A DNA stretch of 64,000 bases from Altererythrobacter lutimaris (GCF_013371495.1 NZ_JABWTA010000001.1:2082693-2146692), one strand, 5' to 3'. Counted from the stretch's first letter, positions 19,292 to 29,269 are shown. Program-made: numbers and translations. Notes: a model not told the origin generated them from the letters alone.

Positions 19292-20020
19292 TTACTCGCC
19301 GCCTTGGCCTTCTTCTTCCTCAGTGTCAGAGACATCGAGAGCTTCAGCCGTTGCATCGTTGATCGCCATCTGTGTTTCAGATTCGACCAGATAGGGCATT
19401 GGGTCGACAGCCACACCGTCAATCCGGACTTCATAGTGAAGGTGTGGCCCGGTTGAACGACCGGTGGAGCCCACATAACCGATCAACTCACCTTTTTCGA
19501 CATACTCGCCGGCTTCGACTGCCAGCTTGGAAAGGTGAGCATAGCGGGTTTCGAGATCTGCGCTGTGATCGATGCTGATGTAAAGACCGTAGCTTGAGAA
19601 CCACTTGGCTTTAGTGACTACACCATCTGCAGTTGCGTAGACGGGTGTACCGGTCGGCGCCGCCAGATCGATGCCCTTGTGTGCTTTGCGACGACCCAAA
19701 ACCGGATGGGTGCGCATGCCGTAACCGCTGCTCAAACGATAGTTAGCATCCAAGGGATTACGCGAAGGGATTGAAATGGCAGGCTGTACGGTGCCTTCCG
19801 TCTCAGGCGCGTCCAAAGCTTCCCAGCTCGCAAAGAGCTGACGAAAACGCGTATCGCCAGAATTGAGCGAGCTTTCCTGCGCGCGGTTCGCGGCATCGCT
19901 CACATCAACTGCGGTCGATGCTGCATTGTTCGCCAAGACCGGTGAGGCTGCAATCGTGGCGATCCCTGCGAGAGCGACAAACGCCCCCTTAATCGCTTTG
20001 AATGGTGCAGTCGGTTTCAT
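19292..20020 (-). CDS. M23-family murein metallopeptidase
   Basis: The 242-residue exported protein has a signal peptide (KGAFVALAGIATIAASPVLA) and a C-terminal LytM/M23 domain. The zinc ligands are HKGIDLAAPTGTPVYA (HxxxD) and GPHLHYEVRI (HxH), and both are intact, so it should be an active endopeptidase or a close relative. YAHLSKLAVEAGEYVEKG and GYVGSTGRSTG are typical. A short acidic tail (SDTEEEEGQGGE) is unusual. It probably cleaves peptidoglycan cross-links in the periplasm. It is monocistronic with its own terminator. Confidence 0.92.
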   Translation of the reverse strand: MKPTAPFKAIKGAFVALAGIATIAASPVLANNAASTAVDVSDAANRAQESSLNSGDTRFRQLFASWEALDAPETEGTVQPAISIPSRNPLDANYRLSSGYGMRTHPVLGRRKAHKGIDLAAPTGTPVYATADGVVTKAKWFSSYGLYISIDHSADLETRYAHLSKLAVEAGEYVEKGELIGYVGSTGRSTGPHLHYEVRIDGVAVDPMPYLVESETQMAINDATAEALDVSDTEEEEGQGGE

Positions 20021-20157
20021 ATTTGACCCGTATTCTGCGGCGCTTCCGCGCCGAAATGATTCTCTCTAACCTGGGCCAAAACCCCGACCAGAACATGGCG
20101 AGCACACAAAATTGCGCGCAAGCCGCGTGGTTGATTTTCAGTTATCGGCCAAAAAGT

Positions 20158-20949
20158 TTACGAAGCAATACCGCCGTAATAGTCGAGCGATAGACCGGCT
20201 GCTTGCCGCGCTGAGTCGTTGAATGGTGGCTTAATACGCCCTCGGAAATGCTTCTCGACTAGCGATTGCCAGAGCTTCGGAGCGGATTCGCCGCTTTTCT
20301 GCGCCGAATCGGAAAAATGCTTGGTCCCGATCGCGACATGGCGGATTTCATCGTCAAGGATTCGCTGCAACATCTTCGCGCCATTGGCATCGCCTTGCGA
20401 CTTAACCCTCTGTAATGTCGAGGGAGTTACGTCCAAGCCCCGGGCTTCCAGAACCATCGGGACAATCGCGAGGCGCGCGCGCACGTCATGCCGGGTTTCA
20501 TATGCCGCCTCCCATAAGCCGGCATGAGCGGGCAATGCGCCATAAAAGCTGCCAAGGCTTTCCAGCTTCCGCGCAAGTAAAGCGAAGTGCATCGCCTCGT
20601 CCGCTGCAACACTCAGAAAATCCTCGACAAATTTGCGCCCCATGTCCTCGCCAAAGCGTCCGGCCATGTCCAGCGCCAAGTCAATTGCGACGAATTCGAT
20701 GTGCGCGAGCGAGTGCCATAACGCGATTCGGCCACGTTCTGACCCGCCTTTGCCGCGCTTGGGCATTTTGTTAGGCGTGAGCAGTTCCGGCCGCTCTGGC
20801 CAAGCAGGCTTATCCGGCATCTCAACTTCGAAATCCCACGATAACAGACCCTTACGCCAGTTGCGGACGAGCTGGCGCGTCGCAGATACCTTCGCCCGAG
20901 GCTCCGCAGTTAGGAGCGCAGACCGGATCGCAAAAGCGAGAGATGTCAT
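20158..20949 (-). CDS. DUF455 ferritin-like protein
   Basis: The 263-residue protein belongs to the DUF455 group of ferritin-like helical bundles. The di-iron-type ligands are visible in HIEFVAIDLALDMAGRF, ADEAMHFALLARKL and DDEIRHVAIGTKHF (ExxH pairs). The family is sometimes compared with the tRNA hydroxylase MiaE, but its reaction is not established. I chose the ATG at 20949; the upstream start at 20973 is a TTG with no support. It lies after bcp on the same strand, separated by a short gap holding a hairpin. Confidence 0.85.
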   Translation of the reverse strand: MTSLAFAIRSALLTAEPRAKVSATRQLVRNWRKGLLSWDFEVEMPDKPAWPERPELLTPNKMPKRGKGGSERGRIALWHSLAHIEFVAIDLALDMAGRFGEDMGRKFVEDFLSVAADEAMHFALLARKLESLGSFYGALPAHAGLWEAAYETRHDVRARLAIVPMVLEARGLDVTPSTLQRVKSQGDANGAKMLQRILDDEIRHVAIGTKHFSDSAQKSGESAPKLWQSLVEKHFRGRIKPPFNDSARQAAGLSLDYYGGIAS

Positions 20950-20987
20950 GAGATGACCCCTAGATACCCCCAAGATGTCCTAAGACC

Positions 20988-21018
20988 GGTCTCGCAAGAG
21001 TCGAGATAAATCGAGACC
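20988..21018. other. Small hairpin between bcp and the DUF455 gene
   Basis: GGTCTCG (20988-20994) pairs with CGAGACC (21012-21018). No T-run follows on the minus strand, so it is at most a weak terminator or an mRNA-stabilising structure. Confidence 0.35.
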
Positions 21019-21032
21019 CTCAAACCAACCCC

Positions 21033-21506
21033 CTACAAGGCCTTCGCAGCCCCCAAGACTTCCTCCGCATGTCCCTTTACCTTGACCTTGTTCCAGGCCC
21101 GCGCAATCGTGCCATCGGCATCGACCAGATAGGTTGAGCGCACCATGCCCATATAGGTCTTTCCGTACATCTGCTTCTCGGTCCAAATGCCGAGCGCATC
21201 CGACAAGCCGCCCTCTTCTGCATCGGTCGCAAGCGGTGTCGTGAGATCATGCTTGGCGATGAAGTTCTGGTGCTTCTTCGGCGAATCCTTGCTGACACCC
21301 AAGAGCGCGACACCGGCTTTCTCGAAGTCACTCTGCAAAGCCGAGAAATCCTTCGCTTCGGTCGTACAGCCAGGCGTGTTGTCTTTCGGATAAAAGAAGA
21401 TCACCAGCTTCTTCCCCTTAAAGTCCGATGGCTTCACACTGCCGCCATCAGGCGTTTCCATCGCAATATCCGGCATTGGCTGGCCAGCTTCAGCAAATCC
21501 GCTCAT
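21033..21506 (-). CDS. bcp: Thiol peroxidase Bcp (PrxQ-type peroxiredoxin)
   Basis: The 157-residue peroxiredoxin reduces hydrogen and organic peroxides in the cytoplasm. The peroxidatic Cys is in FFYPKDNTPGCTTEAKDF. A second Cys five residues later, the resolving Cys of E. coli Bcp, is replaced here by Ala (CTTEA), so it may work as a 1-Cys enzyme. LLGVSKDSPKKHQNFIAKH and RSTYLVDADGTI are family-typical. Its start overlaps the glnE stop by 4 bases, indicating a glnE-bcp transcription unit. Confidence 0.93.
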   Translation of the reverse strand: MSGFAEAGQPMPDIAMETPDGGSVKPSDFKGKKLVIFFYPKDNTPGCTTEAKDFSALQSDFEKAGVALLGVSKDSPKKHQNFIAKHDLTTPLATDAEEGGLSDALGIWTEKQMYGKTYMGMVRSTYLVDADGTIARAWNKVKVKGHAEEVLGAAKAL

Positions 21507-24217
21507 GTGTCGTACTCCAATTCTTCGTCAAATACAGTCAGCCAGACTTTGGCGATCTCATGACGACCAGCGCGAAACTGGTCCAAGAGTTCCTCGAAAT
21601 CTTTGCACTGGCAGGATTTGGCCAGAGCCCTTGCAGCAGCAGGAGGCGGCTCGGCAGAATCGGGCGCGAGCAGCCGAGCAGACACCAGCAGCCGGGTCAT
21701 TAGATCATGCGCAGCCTGGAGCGCCTCAGGTAGCAGACCCGCTGCAACAAGCTCCGCCAGAGCATCGGAAAGATCGGGCTTCAGGCCGATGCCATCGCGA
21801 AGCTGCAAGAAGTGCACGATGAATTCCAGATCGACGAGCCCGCCGCGCATCAGCTTCACATCGAGCGCGCCTTTGGCAGGCTTATGCGTCGCCATTTCAT
21901 TGCGCATGGTGAGCAAATCCTCGCGCAGCTTGTTAGGTTCGCGCTGCCGCTTGAGGATTTCATCGACAATGCCATCGAGTTCGATGCGCGCTTCCGCTGA
22001 ACCTGTCAAAGCCCGCGCCCGCGTCAAAGCCATATGCTCCCAGGTCCAGGCATCTTCGCGCTGATACCGGGCAAAGCTCTCCAGCGTCACAGCGAGCGGC
22101 CCTTGCGCCCCTTGTGGCCTCAGTCGCGTATCGACTTCGTATAAAGCGCCTTCCGCAGTCGGCACGGAAAGCGCTGCGCTGACCCGCTGCGCGAAGCGGT
22201 TGAAATACAAAGTCGCACCCAAAGGACGCTCACCATCGGATTCCGCGCTGCTGTCTCCTGTAAAGAGATAGATGATATCCAGGTCCGAGGCATGCGTAAG
22301 CACGCCTCCGCCCAGCCGCCCCAATCCCAGCACTAGCAGCTCGCTGCCAGCGATCCTGCCATGAACGCGCTCGAACTCGCGCGTGGCCGCGCGCTGAGCC
22401 ACCGCAATCGCCGCTTCGGCTGTCCGCGATAAAGCCGCTGCAATATCGAGCGGATCATGGATCCCCTCGACCAATTGCAAGCCAAGCACGAAGCGCACTT
22501 CGCCTGTGATGATCCGGATCCGGTCCAGCGCGCGCTCATAATTCTCTGCCGCATCGCCCGCTTCCATGCGCGCAGCGAGCGCGTCGACATCGCCAGGTAG
22601 ATCAAGCGCGGTCCGGTCAATCAGCGTGTCGAGCAATTCTGGGCGGCGACCCAATTCGCCTGCCAATGTCGGCGCCAGACCAAGGATCGCAACCAATTGA
22701 TCGAGCAAAGCCGGGCGCGCTTCCAGCAGGCGGAACAGATTGATCGCTGTGCTTGCTGAAGCCAGCACTTCTTCCCAATGCAGCAATGCGCGCGACGGTG
22801 CATCGCCTTGAGAAAGCGCTTCCAGCAAATCCGGCAGCACGGCGTCGAACGCATCGAGCGCAGCAGTGGAACGCAGCGCGCGATAGCGCCCATCGCGCCA
22901 GCCCATGATCCGGCGCGCGAGGCTGGAAGGCTCGTCAAAGCCAAGCTCTGTAAGGCGCGCTTTCAAAGCATCAGGCGCCGCCGCAATCGCTGACTGCGAC
23001 CGCTCGCCATCATCGATCAGTGTGTCGTAGAGCTGCCCGACGCGCTCTGTAATCTCGCTGAGTTCTTCGACGAGAGCAGCGCCATCTGTCAGGCCCTCGA
23101 GCCGCGCGACGGAATCAAGCGCTGCCCCTTTCGGCAAGCTATGTGTCTGGCGGTCCTCGACCATTTGCAGACGGTGTTCGATCACTCGCAAGCGGTCATA
23201 GGATTCGCCCAGAACCCTGGCATCGTCGCTCGCGATACAGCCCGCTGCGGCGAGCGCATCCAAAGCCGCACGTGTCCCGCGCACTCGCAGCGAAGGATCG
23301 CGACCGCCATGGATCAGCTGATGCGTTTGCGCGAAGAATTCCACTTCGCGAATGCCGCCGCGCCCGGTCTTGAGGTTGAAGCCGGGGCCGGGAGTGCGCA
23401 GACCGGAGTGATGATCGCGAATGCGCTGAGTCAGCCGCCGGATCTCGTGGATCGCATTGTAATCGAGGCTTGAGCGCCACACGAAAGGCCGGATCGCTGC
23501 AAGGAATTGCTTGCCCGCTTCAATGTCACCGGCGGCTGCTCTCGACCGGATGAAGGCCGCACGCTCCCAAGCGAGCGCGGAGCTTTCATAATGGGTGAGC
23601 GCTGCATTGCAGGAAATCGCAAGCGGGCTGACTTCGCTCGCTGGCCGCAAGCGCAGATCGACGCGGAATACATATCCTTCTGCGGTTTGCTCGCTCAACA
23701 AGCTGACCAGCTCGCGCGCATAGCGCTGCGCGGCCTCGCCCGGCTCATCGCTGTTCCGGCGCGGCAAAGCGTCAGGATCATACAGCAGGATTGGGTCAAT
23801 GTCGGAGGAATAATTGAGCTCACCCGCACCGTGCTTGCCGAGCGCAAGCGCAATCATTCCGGCAGGCTGCGCGTCCTCCACCCGGCGCTGGATCACATGC
23901 GTTATCGCGCGGTCGAGCGCGCGGTCAGCCAGCGAGGACAGCTCCTCCATCACTCTCGTGACAGGGAAGGCTCCAGCAAGATCGCCAATCGCCAGCGCCG
24001 TTGCAAAACCCAGTCGCTCGCGCCGCAAACCGGCGCTGATCGAAGTGGAAGCTGCGCCTGCTTCGCGCGCCCATTTGAGAGCTTCTTCGCCTTGGCCTTC
24101 TGCCAACAAAGTCGTCAAGTCCGGCTGCCGCTCAAGCGAGCGCGCCAGAAACGGCGCTTCAGCGCGAGCGCGATCCAGCGCGCCCGTCCAGTCTGCTTGT
24201 GCGTGGAGCTCAGCCAT
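21503..24217 (-). CDS. glnE: Glutamine synthetase adenylyltransferase/deadenylyltransferase
   Basis: This bifunctional enzyme of about 904 residues adds AMP to, or removes it from, glutamine synthetase under control of PII, tuning nitrogen assimilation. Two nucleotidyltransferase domains are clear: the N-terminal one with ALGKHGAGELNYSSDIDPIL and the C-terminal one with LGRLGGGVLTHASDLDIIYL, each with its GG-x11-DxD pattern. The ATG at 24217 has a GGGAG ribosome binding site and is preferred; a Met at 24262 would add 15 residues. It is divergent from agmatine deiminase and overlaps bcp by 4 bases. GdhB at 35.6 kb is the other nitrogen gene of the window. Confidence 0.95.
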   Translation of the reverse strand: MAELHAQADWTGALDRARAEAPFLARSLERQPDLTTLLAEGQGEEALKWAREAGAASTSISAGLRRERLGFATALAIGDLAGAFPVTRVMEELSSLADRALDRAITHVIQRRVEDAQPAGMIALALGKHGAGELNYSSDIDPILLYDPDALPRRNSDEPGEAAQRYARELVSLLSEQTAEGYVFRVDLRLRPASEVSPLAISCNAALTHYESSALAWERAAFIRSRAAAGDIEAGKQFLAAIRPFVWRSSLDYNAIHEIRRLTQRIRDHHSGLRTPGPGFNLKTGRGGIREVEFFAQTHQLIHGGRDPSLRVRGTRAALDALAAAGCIASDDARVLGESYDRLRVIEHRLQMVEDRQTHSLPKGAALDSVARLEGLTDGAALVEELSEITERVGQLYDTLIDDGERSQSAIAAAPDALKARLTELGFDEPSSLARRIMGWRDGRYRALRSTAALDAFDAVLPDLLEALSQGDAPSRALLHWEEVLASASTAINLFRLLEARPALLDQLVAILGLAPTLAGELGRRPELLDTLIDRTALDLPGDVDALAARMEAGDAAENYERALDRIRIITGEVRFVLGLQLVEGIHDPLDIAAALSRTAEAAIAVAQRAATREFERVHGRIAGSELLVLGLGRLGGGVLTHASDLDIIYLFTGDSSAESDGERPLGATLYFNRFAQRVSAALSVPTAEGALYEVDTRLRPQGAQGPLAVTLESFARYQREDAWTWEHMALTRARALTGSAEARIELDGIVDEILKRQREPNKLREDLLTMRNEMATHKPAKGALDVKLMRGGLVDLEFIVHFLQLRDGIGLKPDLSDALAELVAAGLLPEALQAAHDLMTRLLVSARLLAPDSAEPPPAAARALAKSCQCKDFEELLDQFRAGRHEIAKVWLTVFDEELEYDT

Positions 24218-24338
24218 CGCGTCTCCCTGCCGCTGCAGGGCTGGCGACGCAAGGGCATGCATGCTGCGACTTGCTCAATCGGAAGCCAGACGGCACAAGC
24301 CGCATCCACCTTCACCGATGGAAAAGAGACGCCAGACA

Positions 24339-25325
24339 ATGAACCCTGCTGTGATGCCTCCGGAATGGGCGCCGCAACGCTGGCTGTGGATCGGCTTCCC
24401 GCATCTGGCGGAGGAATGGCCGGGCTATCTTGAGGCCGCGCAGGAACAGATCGCTGGCTGCGCTAATGCTGTCGCACAAAGCGGGCAGGAGGTGCGGTTG
24501 CTTGTGCGCGATGACGTCAATGCGGCGAGGGCGCGCGAACTAGTATCGGCAAAAGTCACGCTCGAGCAGCGCGTCTACGGCGATGTCTGGCTGCGCGATA
24601 CCGGCCCGCTGGTGCGCCAAGACGGCTCGGCCTTGCGGTGCCGCTTCAACGGCTGGGGCGGGAAGTATCTGATGGATGGCGACCAGACAATCGGCGCAGA
24701 GCTCGCACGTGATGCAGGCTTGCCAGTGGTGGAAAGCGACTGGGTGCTGGAAGGCGGCGCGGTCGATGGCGATGGCACGGGAACAATCCTGACGACCGAG
24801 CAATGCCTGCTCAATCCCAATCGCAATCCGGACCTGTCACGCGCAGAGATCGAAGCGCGGCTCACTCGCGATCTCGGCGCTACCCGCGTGGTGTGGCTTG
24901 GTGACGGGCTCATCAATGACCACACAGACGGCCATGTCGACAATCTGGCGCGGTTTGTAGCGCCCGGCGAAGTCGTGCTGCCGCGCGCGACTGGACCTGA
25001 TGATCCCAACGCTGCGATTTATGGTAATGCCAAGGCGCGGCTCTTGGATGCGGGCCTCACAGTGCATGACATTCCCTCGCCGGGCCGGATCGAGCGCGAG
25101 GGCACAATTGAGCCGGCAAGCTATGTCAATTTCGCGATCACCACGCATCTGGTGGTGGTGCCGACTTTCAGGTCTGTGCATGATGCGGACGGTGTTGCAG
25201 CCATCGCAGAGCTATTCCCGGACCGCGCGACCGTGGGCTTGCCGGGCGATGCTGTTCTAGCAGGCGGAGGAGGCTTTCACTGTGCGAGCCAGCAAATGCC
25301 GGATTTGAGCCAGGACAGCTCTTAA
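24339..25325 (+). CDS. aguA: Agmatine deiminase
   Basis: The 328-residue guanidino-group-modifying enzyme converts agmatine to N-carbamoylputrescine in polyamine metabolism. Characteristic segments are PPEWAPQRWLWIGFPH, YGDVWLRDTGPL, RFNGWGGKY, LEGGAVDGDGTG, NDHTDGHVDN with the catalytic His, and GGGGFHCASQQ with the nucleophilic Cys at the C-terminus. The frame is open upstream to 23814, but that part lies antisense to glnE; the Met at 24339 (AAGAGACG before it) gives the family length. No aguB or arginine decarboxylase is in the window. Confidence 0.9.
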   Translation: MNPAVMPPEWAPQRWLWIGFPHLAEEWPGYLEAAQEQIAGCANAVAQSGQEVRLLVRDDVNAARARELVSAKVTLEQRVYGDVWLRDTGPLVRQDGSALRCRFNGWGGKYLMDGDQTIGAELARDAGLPVVESDWVLEGGAVDGDGTGTILTTEQCLLNPNRNPDLSRAEIEARLTRDLGATRVVWLGDGLINDHTDGHVDNLARFVAPGEVVLPRATGPDDPNAAIYGNAKARLLDAGLTVHDIPSPGRIEREGTIEPASYVNFAITTHLVVVPTFRSVHDADGVAAIAELFPDRATVGLPGDAVLAGGGGFHCASQQMPDLSQDSS

Positions 25326-25361
25326 CGGCCCGTTAGGATTTGGCGCGCACTATGCGTATCA

Positions 25362-25502
25362 ATGTCCAACCCCATTTCAAAAACGCGCGCGGCTGAGCTC
25401 ACACAAAAGGTCGCCAATGCCAAAGCGGAAATCCTGCGCACCACGCTGGTGTGCAGCTGCGCGATGGCATTGATACTGGCAGGCCGCGCGCTTCCTTTTT
25501 GA
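25362..25502 (+). CDS. Possible small membrane protein, 46 residues
   Basis: This short frame in the 323-base gap after aguA encodes a charged helix-like N-terminus (SKTRAAELTQKVANAKAEIL) and a hydrophobic C-terminus (TTLVCSCAMALILAGRALPF). That pattern is plausible for a tail-anchored small protein. No good ribosome binding site is close to the ATG. I do not recognise it, and conservation would decide. Confidence 0.3.
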   Translation: MSNPISKTRAAELTQKVANAKAEILRTTLVCSCAMALILAGRALPF

Positions 25503-25648
25503 TTGTGGTGCGAGCGCGGAGCACTGGCTCCAGAATCGCTCGCCCGGACATTTTTTTCGAACGCTGATTTTTCGCTGTAACCAAACCGTTCGTGCGTGCG
25601 AATTCCTTCATGCGAGCAGCTGTGACGCTGCTTGTAAGAAAGGATGCC

Positions 25649-26401
25649 ATGCGCCAACTCTTGATCACCCTCATGTGTGGCATCGCCTCCCTGGGCGCTG
25701 CAGCTTTCGCCTTCTCCCCCCGTGATGAAAGCGCAGCGCCCATACCCCTTGCGGGCGACGAACCCGTTCTCTTGGAGCTTTTCACCAGCCAGGGGTGCTC
25801 CTCCTGCCCCCCTGCTGACCGACTGGCCGCACGCCTCGATCAGGAGACTGGTCTGGTTGTTGTGTCGCGGCCAGTCACCTATTGGGACCGGCTGGGCTGG
25901 AAAGACACTCTCGCGCGCGAAGAGAATACCGCGCTGCAACGCCAGTATGCACGCGCAGGGCTCTCGGGTCGCAATGGCGTCTACACGCCGCAGTTGGTGA
26001 TTGACGGCGCGATTGGCGTGGTTGGCTCGCAGGAGCGCGCCATCCGCCAGAGCATCAACGCCGCGCGTAAAGGCGACACCGCCGCTATCCGCATTCGAGA
26101 GAATGAAGATGGCGGGTACTCAATCGGATTGGGTGGCCGGACCGAGGAAACGGCTGAGCTTGCCCTGCTTGGTATCGCAAGTCGTGCGCAAGTCGCTATC
26201 GGACGCGGCGAGAATTCCGGCCGCGAAATCACGTACGTCAATGTCTTGCGCAGCGAGCGTGTGATTGCGGAGTGGACCGGCGGCGCGAAACATATCGCGC
26301 TCGCATCTAGCGCGCTCAAGGATGCAAGCGCAGACCGCTATGCTCTAGTCCTGCGCGAACCGGGCGGCGGCAAAGTGCTCGCAGCCAGCTGGCTTAAATA
26401 G
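25649..26401 (+). CDS. DUF1223 thioredoxin-like exported protein
   Basis: The 250-residue product has a signal peptide (LLITLMCGIASLGAAAFA) and the DUF1223 hallmark LLELFTSQGCSSCPPADRLA, a thioredoxin-like fold with a CxxC pair. Other typical stretches are RPVTYWDRLGWKDTLA, RQYARAGLSGRNGVYTPQLV and GGAKHIALAS-type segments. The family is probably periplasmic and redox-active, but its partner is unknown. The Met at 25649 follows AAGAAAGGA, so I chose it over upstream Mets at 25592 and 25610. The gene abuts the convergent TSUP gene with no gap. Confidence 0.85.
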   Translation: MRQLLITLMCGIASLGAAAFAFSPRDESAAPIPLAGDEPVLLELFTSQGCSSCPPADRLAARLDQETGLVVVSRPVTYWDRLGWKDTLAREENTALQRQYARAGLSGRNGVYTPQLVIDGAIGVVGSQERAIRQSINAARKGDTAAIRIRENEDGGYSIGLGGRTEETAELALLGIASRAQVAIGRGENSGREITYVNVLRSERVIAEWTGGAKHIALASSALKDASADRYALVLREPGGGKVLAASWLK

Positions 26402-27157
26402 TCACAACAGCCGCGCCAAGGCGGCGGCGGCAGCGCTAGCCAGCACAACACCCACCGCTATTCGCCACACACGGTCACTGACCTTGCCGAAGGCCAGGCT
26501 GCCAATCCAGTTGCCCAGCAGCACCAGCGGAAACAGCGCGAGACCCAGAACGATCACTTTCGCTTCCAGAACGCCGAGGGCCATGCCCGAGCCAACACCT
26601 GCAAAGGCCGATACGCCAAATATTCCGATCATTGACGCTTTGGCAGTCGTGCGCGCAATATCGCGCCCGACATAATAGGGCACGACCGGCGGACCGGGCA
26701 TGGCGGCAAAGCCTGTGAGCACGCCTGCGGACAAGCCCACGGCAGACGTTGTCGCAAGGCCCGGCTGTGTCGCGCTGCGCTTCGGCAACAGGATTGCAAA
26801 GAATGCTGACAGCGCGATCAGGGCTATCAGAAGTCTCGCGAGCGGCTCAGAGATCGCTGCAAGCACCATCAGGCCAGGCGGCGTTCCGAGCACCACCAAT
26901 GCGCTGATCAGCGCCGCGCTCTTTTCCGCTTCACGCAGGATCATGCGGATCTCTGTTAACGCCAGCAATCCCGCCATGATGTTGATCGCGAGCACAGCTT
27001 CGACAGGGGTTAATGCAAGAGCAAGGATCGGCACCAACAAAATGCCGAAGCCAAATCCTGTTAGCCCGCGAATGAATGCCGCGCCAAGCGTCGCAATGAC
27101 CGCGACAGCGATCTGCAATCCGGTAAAGCCAGTGAGGAAGCCCTCGAGAATGCCCAA
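26402..27157 (-). CDS. TSUP/TauE-SafE family membrane transporter
   Basis: The 251-residue protein has about seven to eight membrane helices and the family's two-repeat layout. The N-terminal GLTGFGFGILLVPILAL motif and the mid-protein GVLTGFAAMPGPPVVPYYVG are typical of TSUP permeases, which move organosulfur anions such as sulfite or sulfoacetate out of or into the cell. Substrate cannot be told. It starts 3 bases after the thrS stop and so is probably cotranscribed with it, without an obvious functional tie. Confidence 0.85.
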   Translation of the reverse strand: MGILEGFLTGFTGLQIAVAVIATLGAAFIRGLTGFGFGILLVPILALALTPVEAVLAINIMAGLLALTEIRMILREAEKSAALISALVVLGTPPGLMVLAAISEPLARLLIALIALSAFFAILLPKRSATQPGLATTSAVGLSAGVLTGFAAMPGPPVVPYYVGRDIARTTAKASMIGIFGVSAFAGVGSGMALGVLEAKVIVLGLALFPLVLLGNWIGSLAFGKVSDRVWRIAVGVVLASAAAAALARLL

Positions 27158-27160
27158 AAC

Positions 27161-29176
27161 CTAGCCGCGCAAATCTGGCGGCGTTGCTTCAGCAGTCAGC
27201 ATCGCAATGGCCTCGTCGAGTGACATCACGCGCTGCTCCTTCTCGCCAAGCGTGCGGATCGCAACAGTGCCTTCCTCCGCTTCGCGCATGCCGACAACCA
27301 GCAGATGCGGAACTTTCGCCAGAGAATGTTCGCGCACCTTGTAATTTATCTTCTCATTGCGGAAGTCGGTTTCAACCCGAATGCCAGCGGCTTCCAGCTT
27401 TGCCGCCACTTCCTGTCCGTAAGGGTCAGCGTCCGATACGATCGTCGCGACCACCGATTGCACCGGCGCGAGCCAGACTGGCAGACGTCCGGCGAAATGC
27501 TCGATCAGAATACCAATGAAGCGCTCGTAAGAACCGAAGATCGCGCGATGCAACATGACCGGACGGTGTCGTCCGCCATCCTCGCCAATATAGGTTGCAT
27601 CGAGCCGCTCAGGCAAAACACGGTCGCCCTGGATCGTGCCGACCTGCCAGGTCCGTCCAATCGCATCAGTCAAATGCCATTCGAGCTTAGGCGCATAGAA
27701 CGCGCCTTCGCCGGGAAGTTCTTCCCAGCCAAACTCCTCGTTCATCATGCCCGCCTCTAAGACGGCATCGCGCAATTCCTGCTCGGCCTTGTCCCAATCG
27801 GCATCGCTGCCGAGCCGCTTTTCCGGACGCAGCGCCAGCTTGATCGCAAACTTGAAACCAAAGTCGGAATAGACTTCGGCTGCGAGCTTACAGAAAGCGC
27901 GGACCTCTTCGACCACCTGCTCTTCGGTGCAGAAGATATGCGCATCATCTTGCGTGAACTGACGCACACGCATCAGGCCATGGAGCGCGCCGTGCGGTTC
28001 ATTGCGGTGGCAGCAGCCCATTTCGCCAAGCCGGATCGGCAGCTCTTTATAGCTGGTAATGCCTTGCTTGAAGACGAGCACATGCGCCGGACAATTCATC
28101 GGCTTGATCGCCATCCAATCCGCATCTTTTGCGACATTAGGCGCTGCCGCCGCTTCGCCTTCTTCGTCCACTTCAGGCACGATGTCAGGCACGGCGAACA
28201 TGTTCTCGGCATATTTACCCCAGTGGCCTGAAGCAGTCCATTGGCGCACATCCATCAGCTGCGGCGTCTTGATCTCGCGATAGCCAGAGCCGTCCATCTT
28301 GCGGCGCATATACGCCTCAAGCTCGCGCCAGATCCGGTAACCCTTGGGATGCCAGAAGACAGAGCCATGCGCTTCTTCCTGCAAGTGGAACAGGTCCATC
28401 TCGCGCCCCAGCTTGCGGTGGTCACGCTTCGCGGCTTCCTCCAGCCGGTGAAGATGCGCGTTCAATTGCTTCTTGTTGAGCCAGCCGGTCCCGTAAATGC
28501 GAGTAAGCTGGGCGTTGCGCTGATCGCCGCGCCAATAGGCACCGGCAACGCGCATCAGCTTGAAGGCTTGCGGGTCAAGCTTGCCGGTCGAGGCCAGATG
28601 CGGCCCGCGGCACATGTCGAGCCAATCGTCGCCCGACCAATAGACCGTCAGTTCTTCGTTCTCAGGAAGCTCCTTGGCCCACTCGGCCTTGAACGCTTCG
28701 CCTTCGCTTTCCCACTTCTCGATCAGCTGCTGGCGTGACCATACCTCGCGGCGCAGCGGCTTGTCCGCCTTGATGATCTCGCGCATCTTTTCTTCGATCG
28801 CAGGCAGATCATCCATGCCGAACGGTTCGCGTGAAGCAGGCGCCATCACGTCATAGTAAAACCCGTCATCAGTCGCTGGGCCGAAAGTGATCTGAGTGCC
28901 GGGATAGAGCGCTTGCACCGCTTCGGCGAGCACATGCGCGAAGTCGTGGCGAGCCAGCTCGAGCGCGTCTTCTTCATCCTTCGACGTGATGAGTGCAAGC
29001 TCGGCATCGCCTTCAAACGGGCGGTTGAGATCGCGCACCTCGCCATCCACGCGCGCCGCCAAGGCAGCCTTGGCAAGGCCAGGGCCGATCGCTGCTGCAA
29101 CGTCAGCGGGCGTGGAGCCTGGTTCCATCTCGCGCACAGTGCCATCGGGCAGGCTGATCTTCAGAAGTTCGGTCAT
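27161..29176 (-). CDS. thrS: Threonyl-tRNA synthetase
   Basis: This 671-residue class II synthetase charges tRNA-Thr. Domain order is an N-terminal TGS domain (1-65, [11 protein letters not shown]), the editing domain with [10 protein letters not shown] (HxxxH) and the second half near CRGPHL, the catalytic core with the zinc ligands in [10 protein letters not shown] and HRNEPHG, motif 2 in [14 protein letters not shown], and the C-terminal anticodon-binding domain (from about 560). I chose the Met at 29176 because the frame before it (13 residues) has no family similarity. The 5' leader carries a threonine-rich leader peptide and hairpins, so expression is probably tuned by charged tRNA-Thr. 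Confidence 0.97.
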   Translation of the reverse strand: MTELLKISLPDGTVREMEPGSTPADVAAAIGPGLAKAALAARVDGEVRDLNRPFEGDAELALITSKDEEDALELARHDFAHVLAEAVQALYPGTQITFGPATDDGFYYDVMAPASREPFGMDDLPAIEEKMREIIKADKPLRREVWSRQQLIEKWESEGEAFKAEWAKELPENEELTVYWSGDDWLDMCRGPHLASTGKLDPQAFKLMRVAGAYWRGDQRNAQLTRIYGTGWLNKKQLNAHLHRLEEAAKRDHRKLGREMDLFHLQEEAHGSVFWHPKGYRIWRELEAYMRRKMDGSGYREIKTPQLMDVRQWTASGHWGKYAENMFAVPDIVPEVDEEGEAAAAPNVAKDADWMAIKPMNCPAHVLVFKQGITSYKELPIRLGEMGCCHRNEPHGALHGLMRVRQFTQDDAHIFCTEEQVVEEVRAFCKLAAEVYSDFGFKFAIKLALRPEKRLGSDADWDKAEQELRDAVLEAGMMNEEFGWEELPGEGAFYAPKLEWHLTDAIGRTWQVGTIQGDRVLPERLDATYIGEDGGRHRPVMLHRAIFGSYERFIGILIEHFAGRLPVWLAPVQSVVATIVSDADPYGQEVAAKLEAAGIRVETDFRNEKINYKVREHSLAKVPHLLVVGMREAEEGTVAIRTLGEKEQRVMSLDEAIAMLTAEATPPDLRG

Positions 29177-29269
29177 GGGTATCTCTGGCAATCTCGTTTG
29201 TGGGCGCCATGGCACAAAGCCACGTGCGCTTGAAGAGCGGTGTAAGGCTTATTTTCCGATTTCAGGAGG

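Noticed and set aside
23814..24338. N-terminal extension of agmatine deiminase
   Set aside because: It would overlap glnE antisense by 400 bases and adds 175 residues not found in the family; the Met at 24339 gives the right length.
25322..25939. 205-residue minus-strand frame after aguA
   Set aside because: It runs antisense into the DUF1223 gene, which has a ribosome binding site, signal peptide and conserved CxxC motif.
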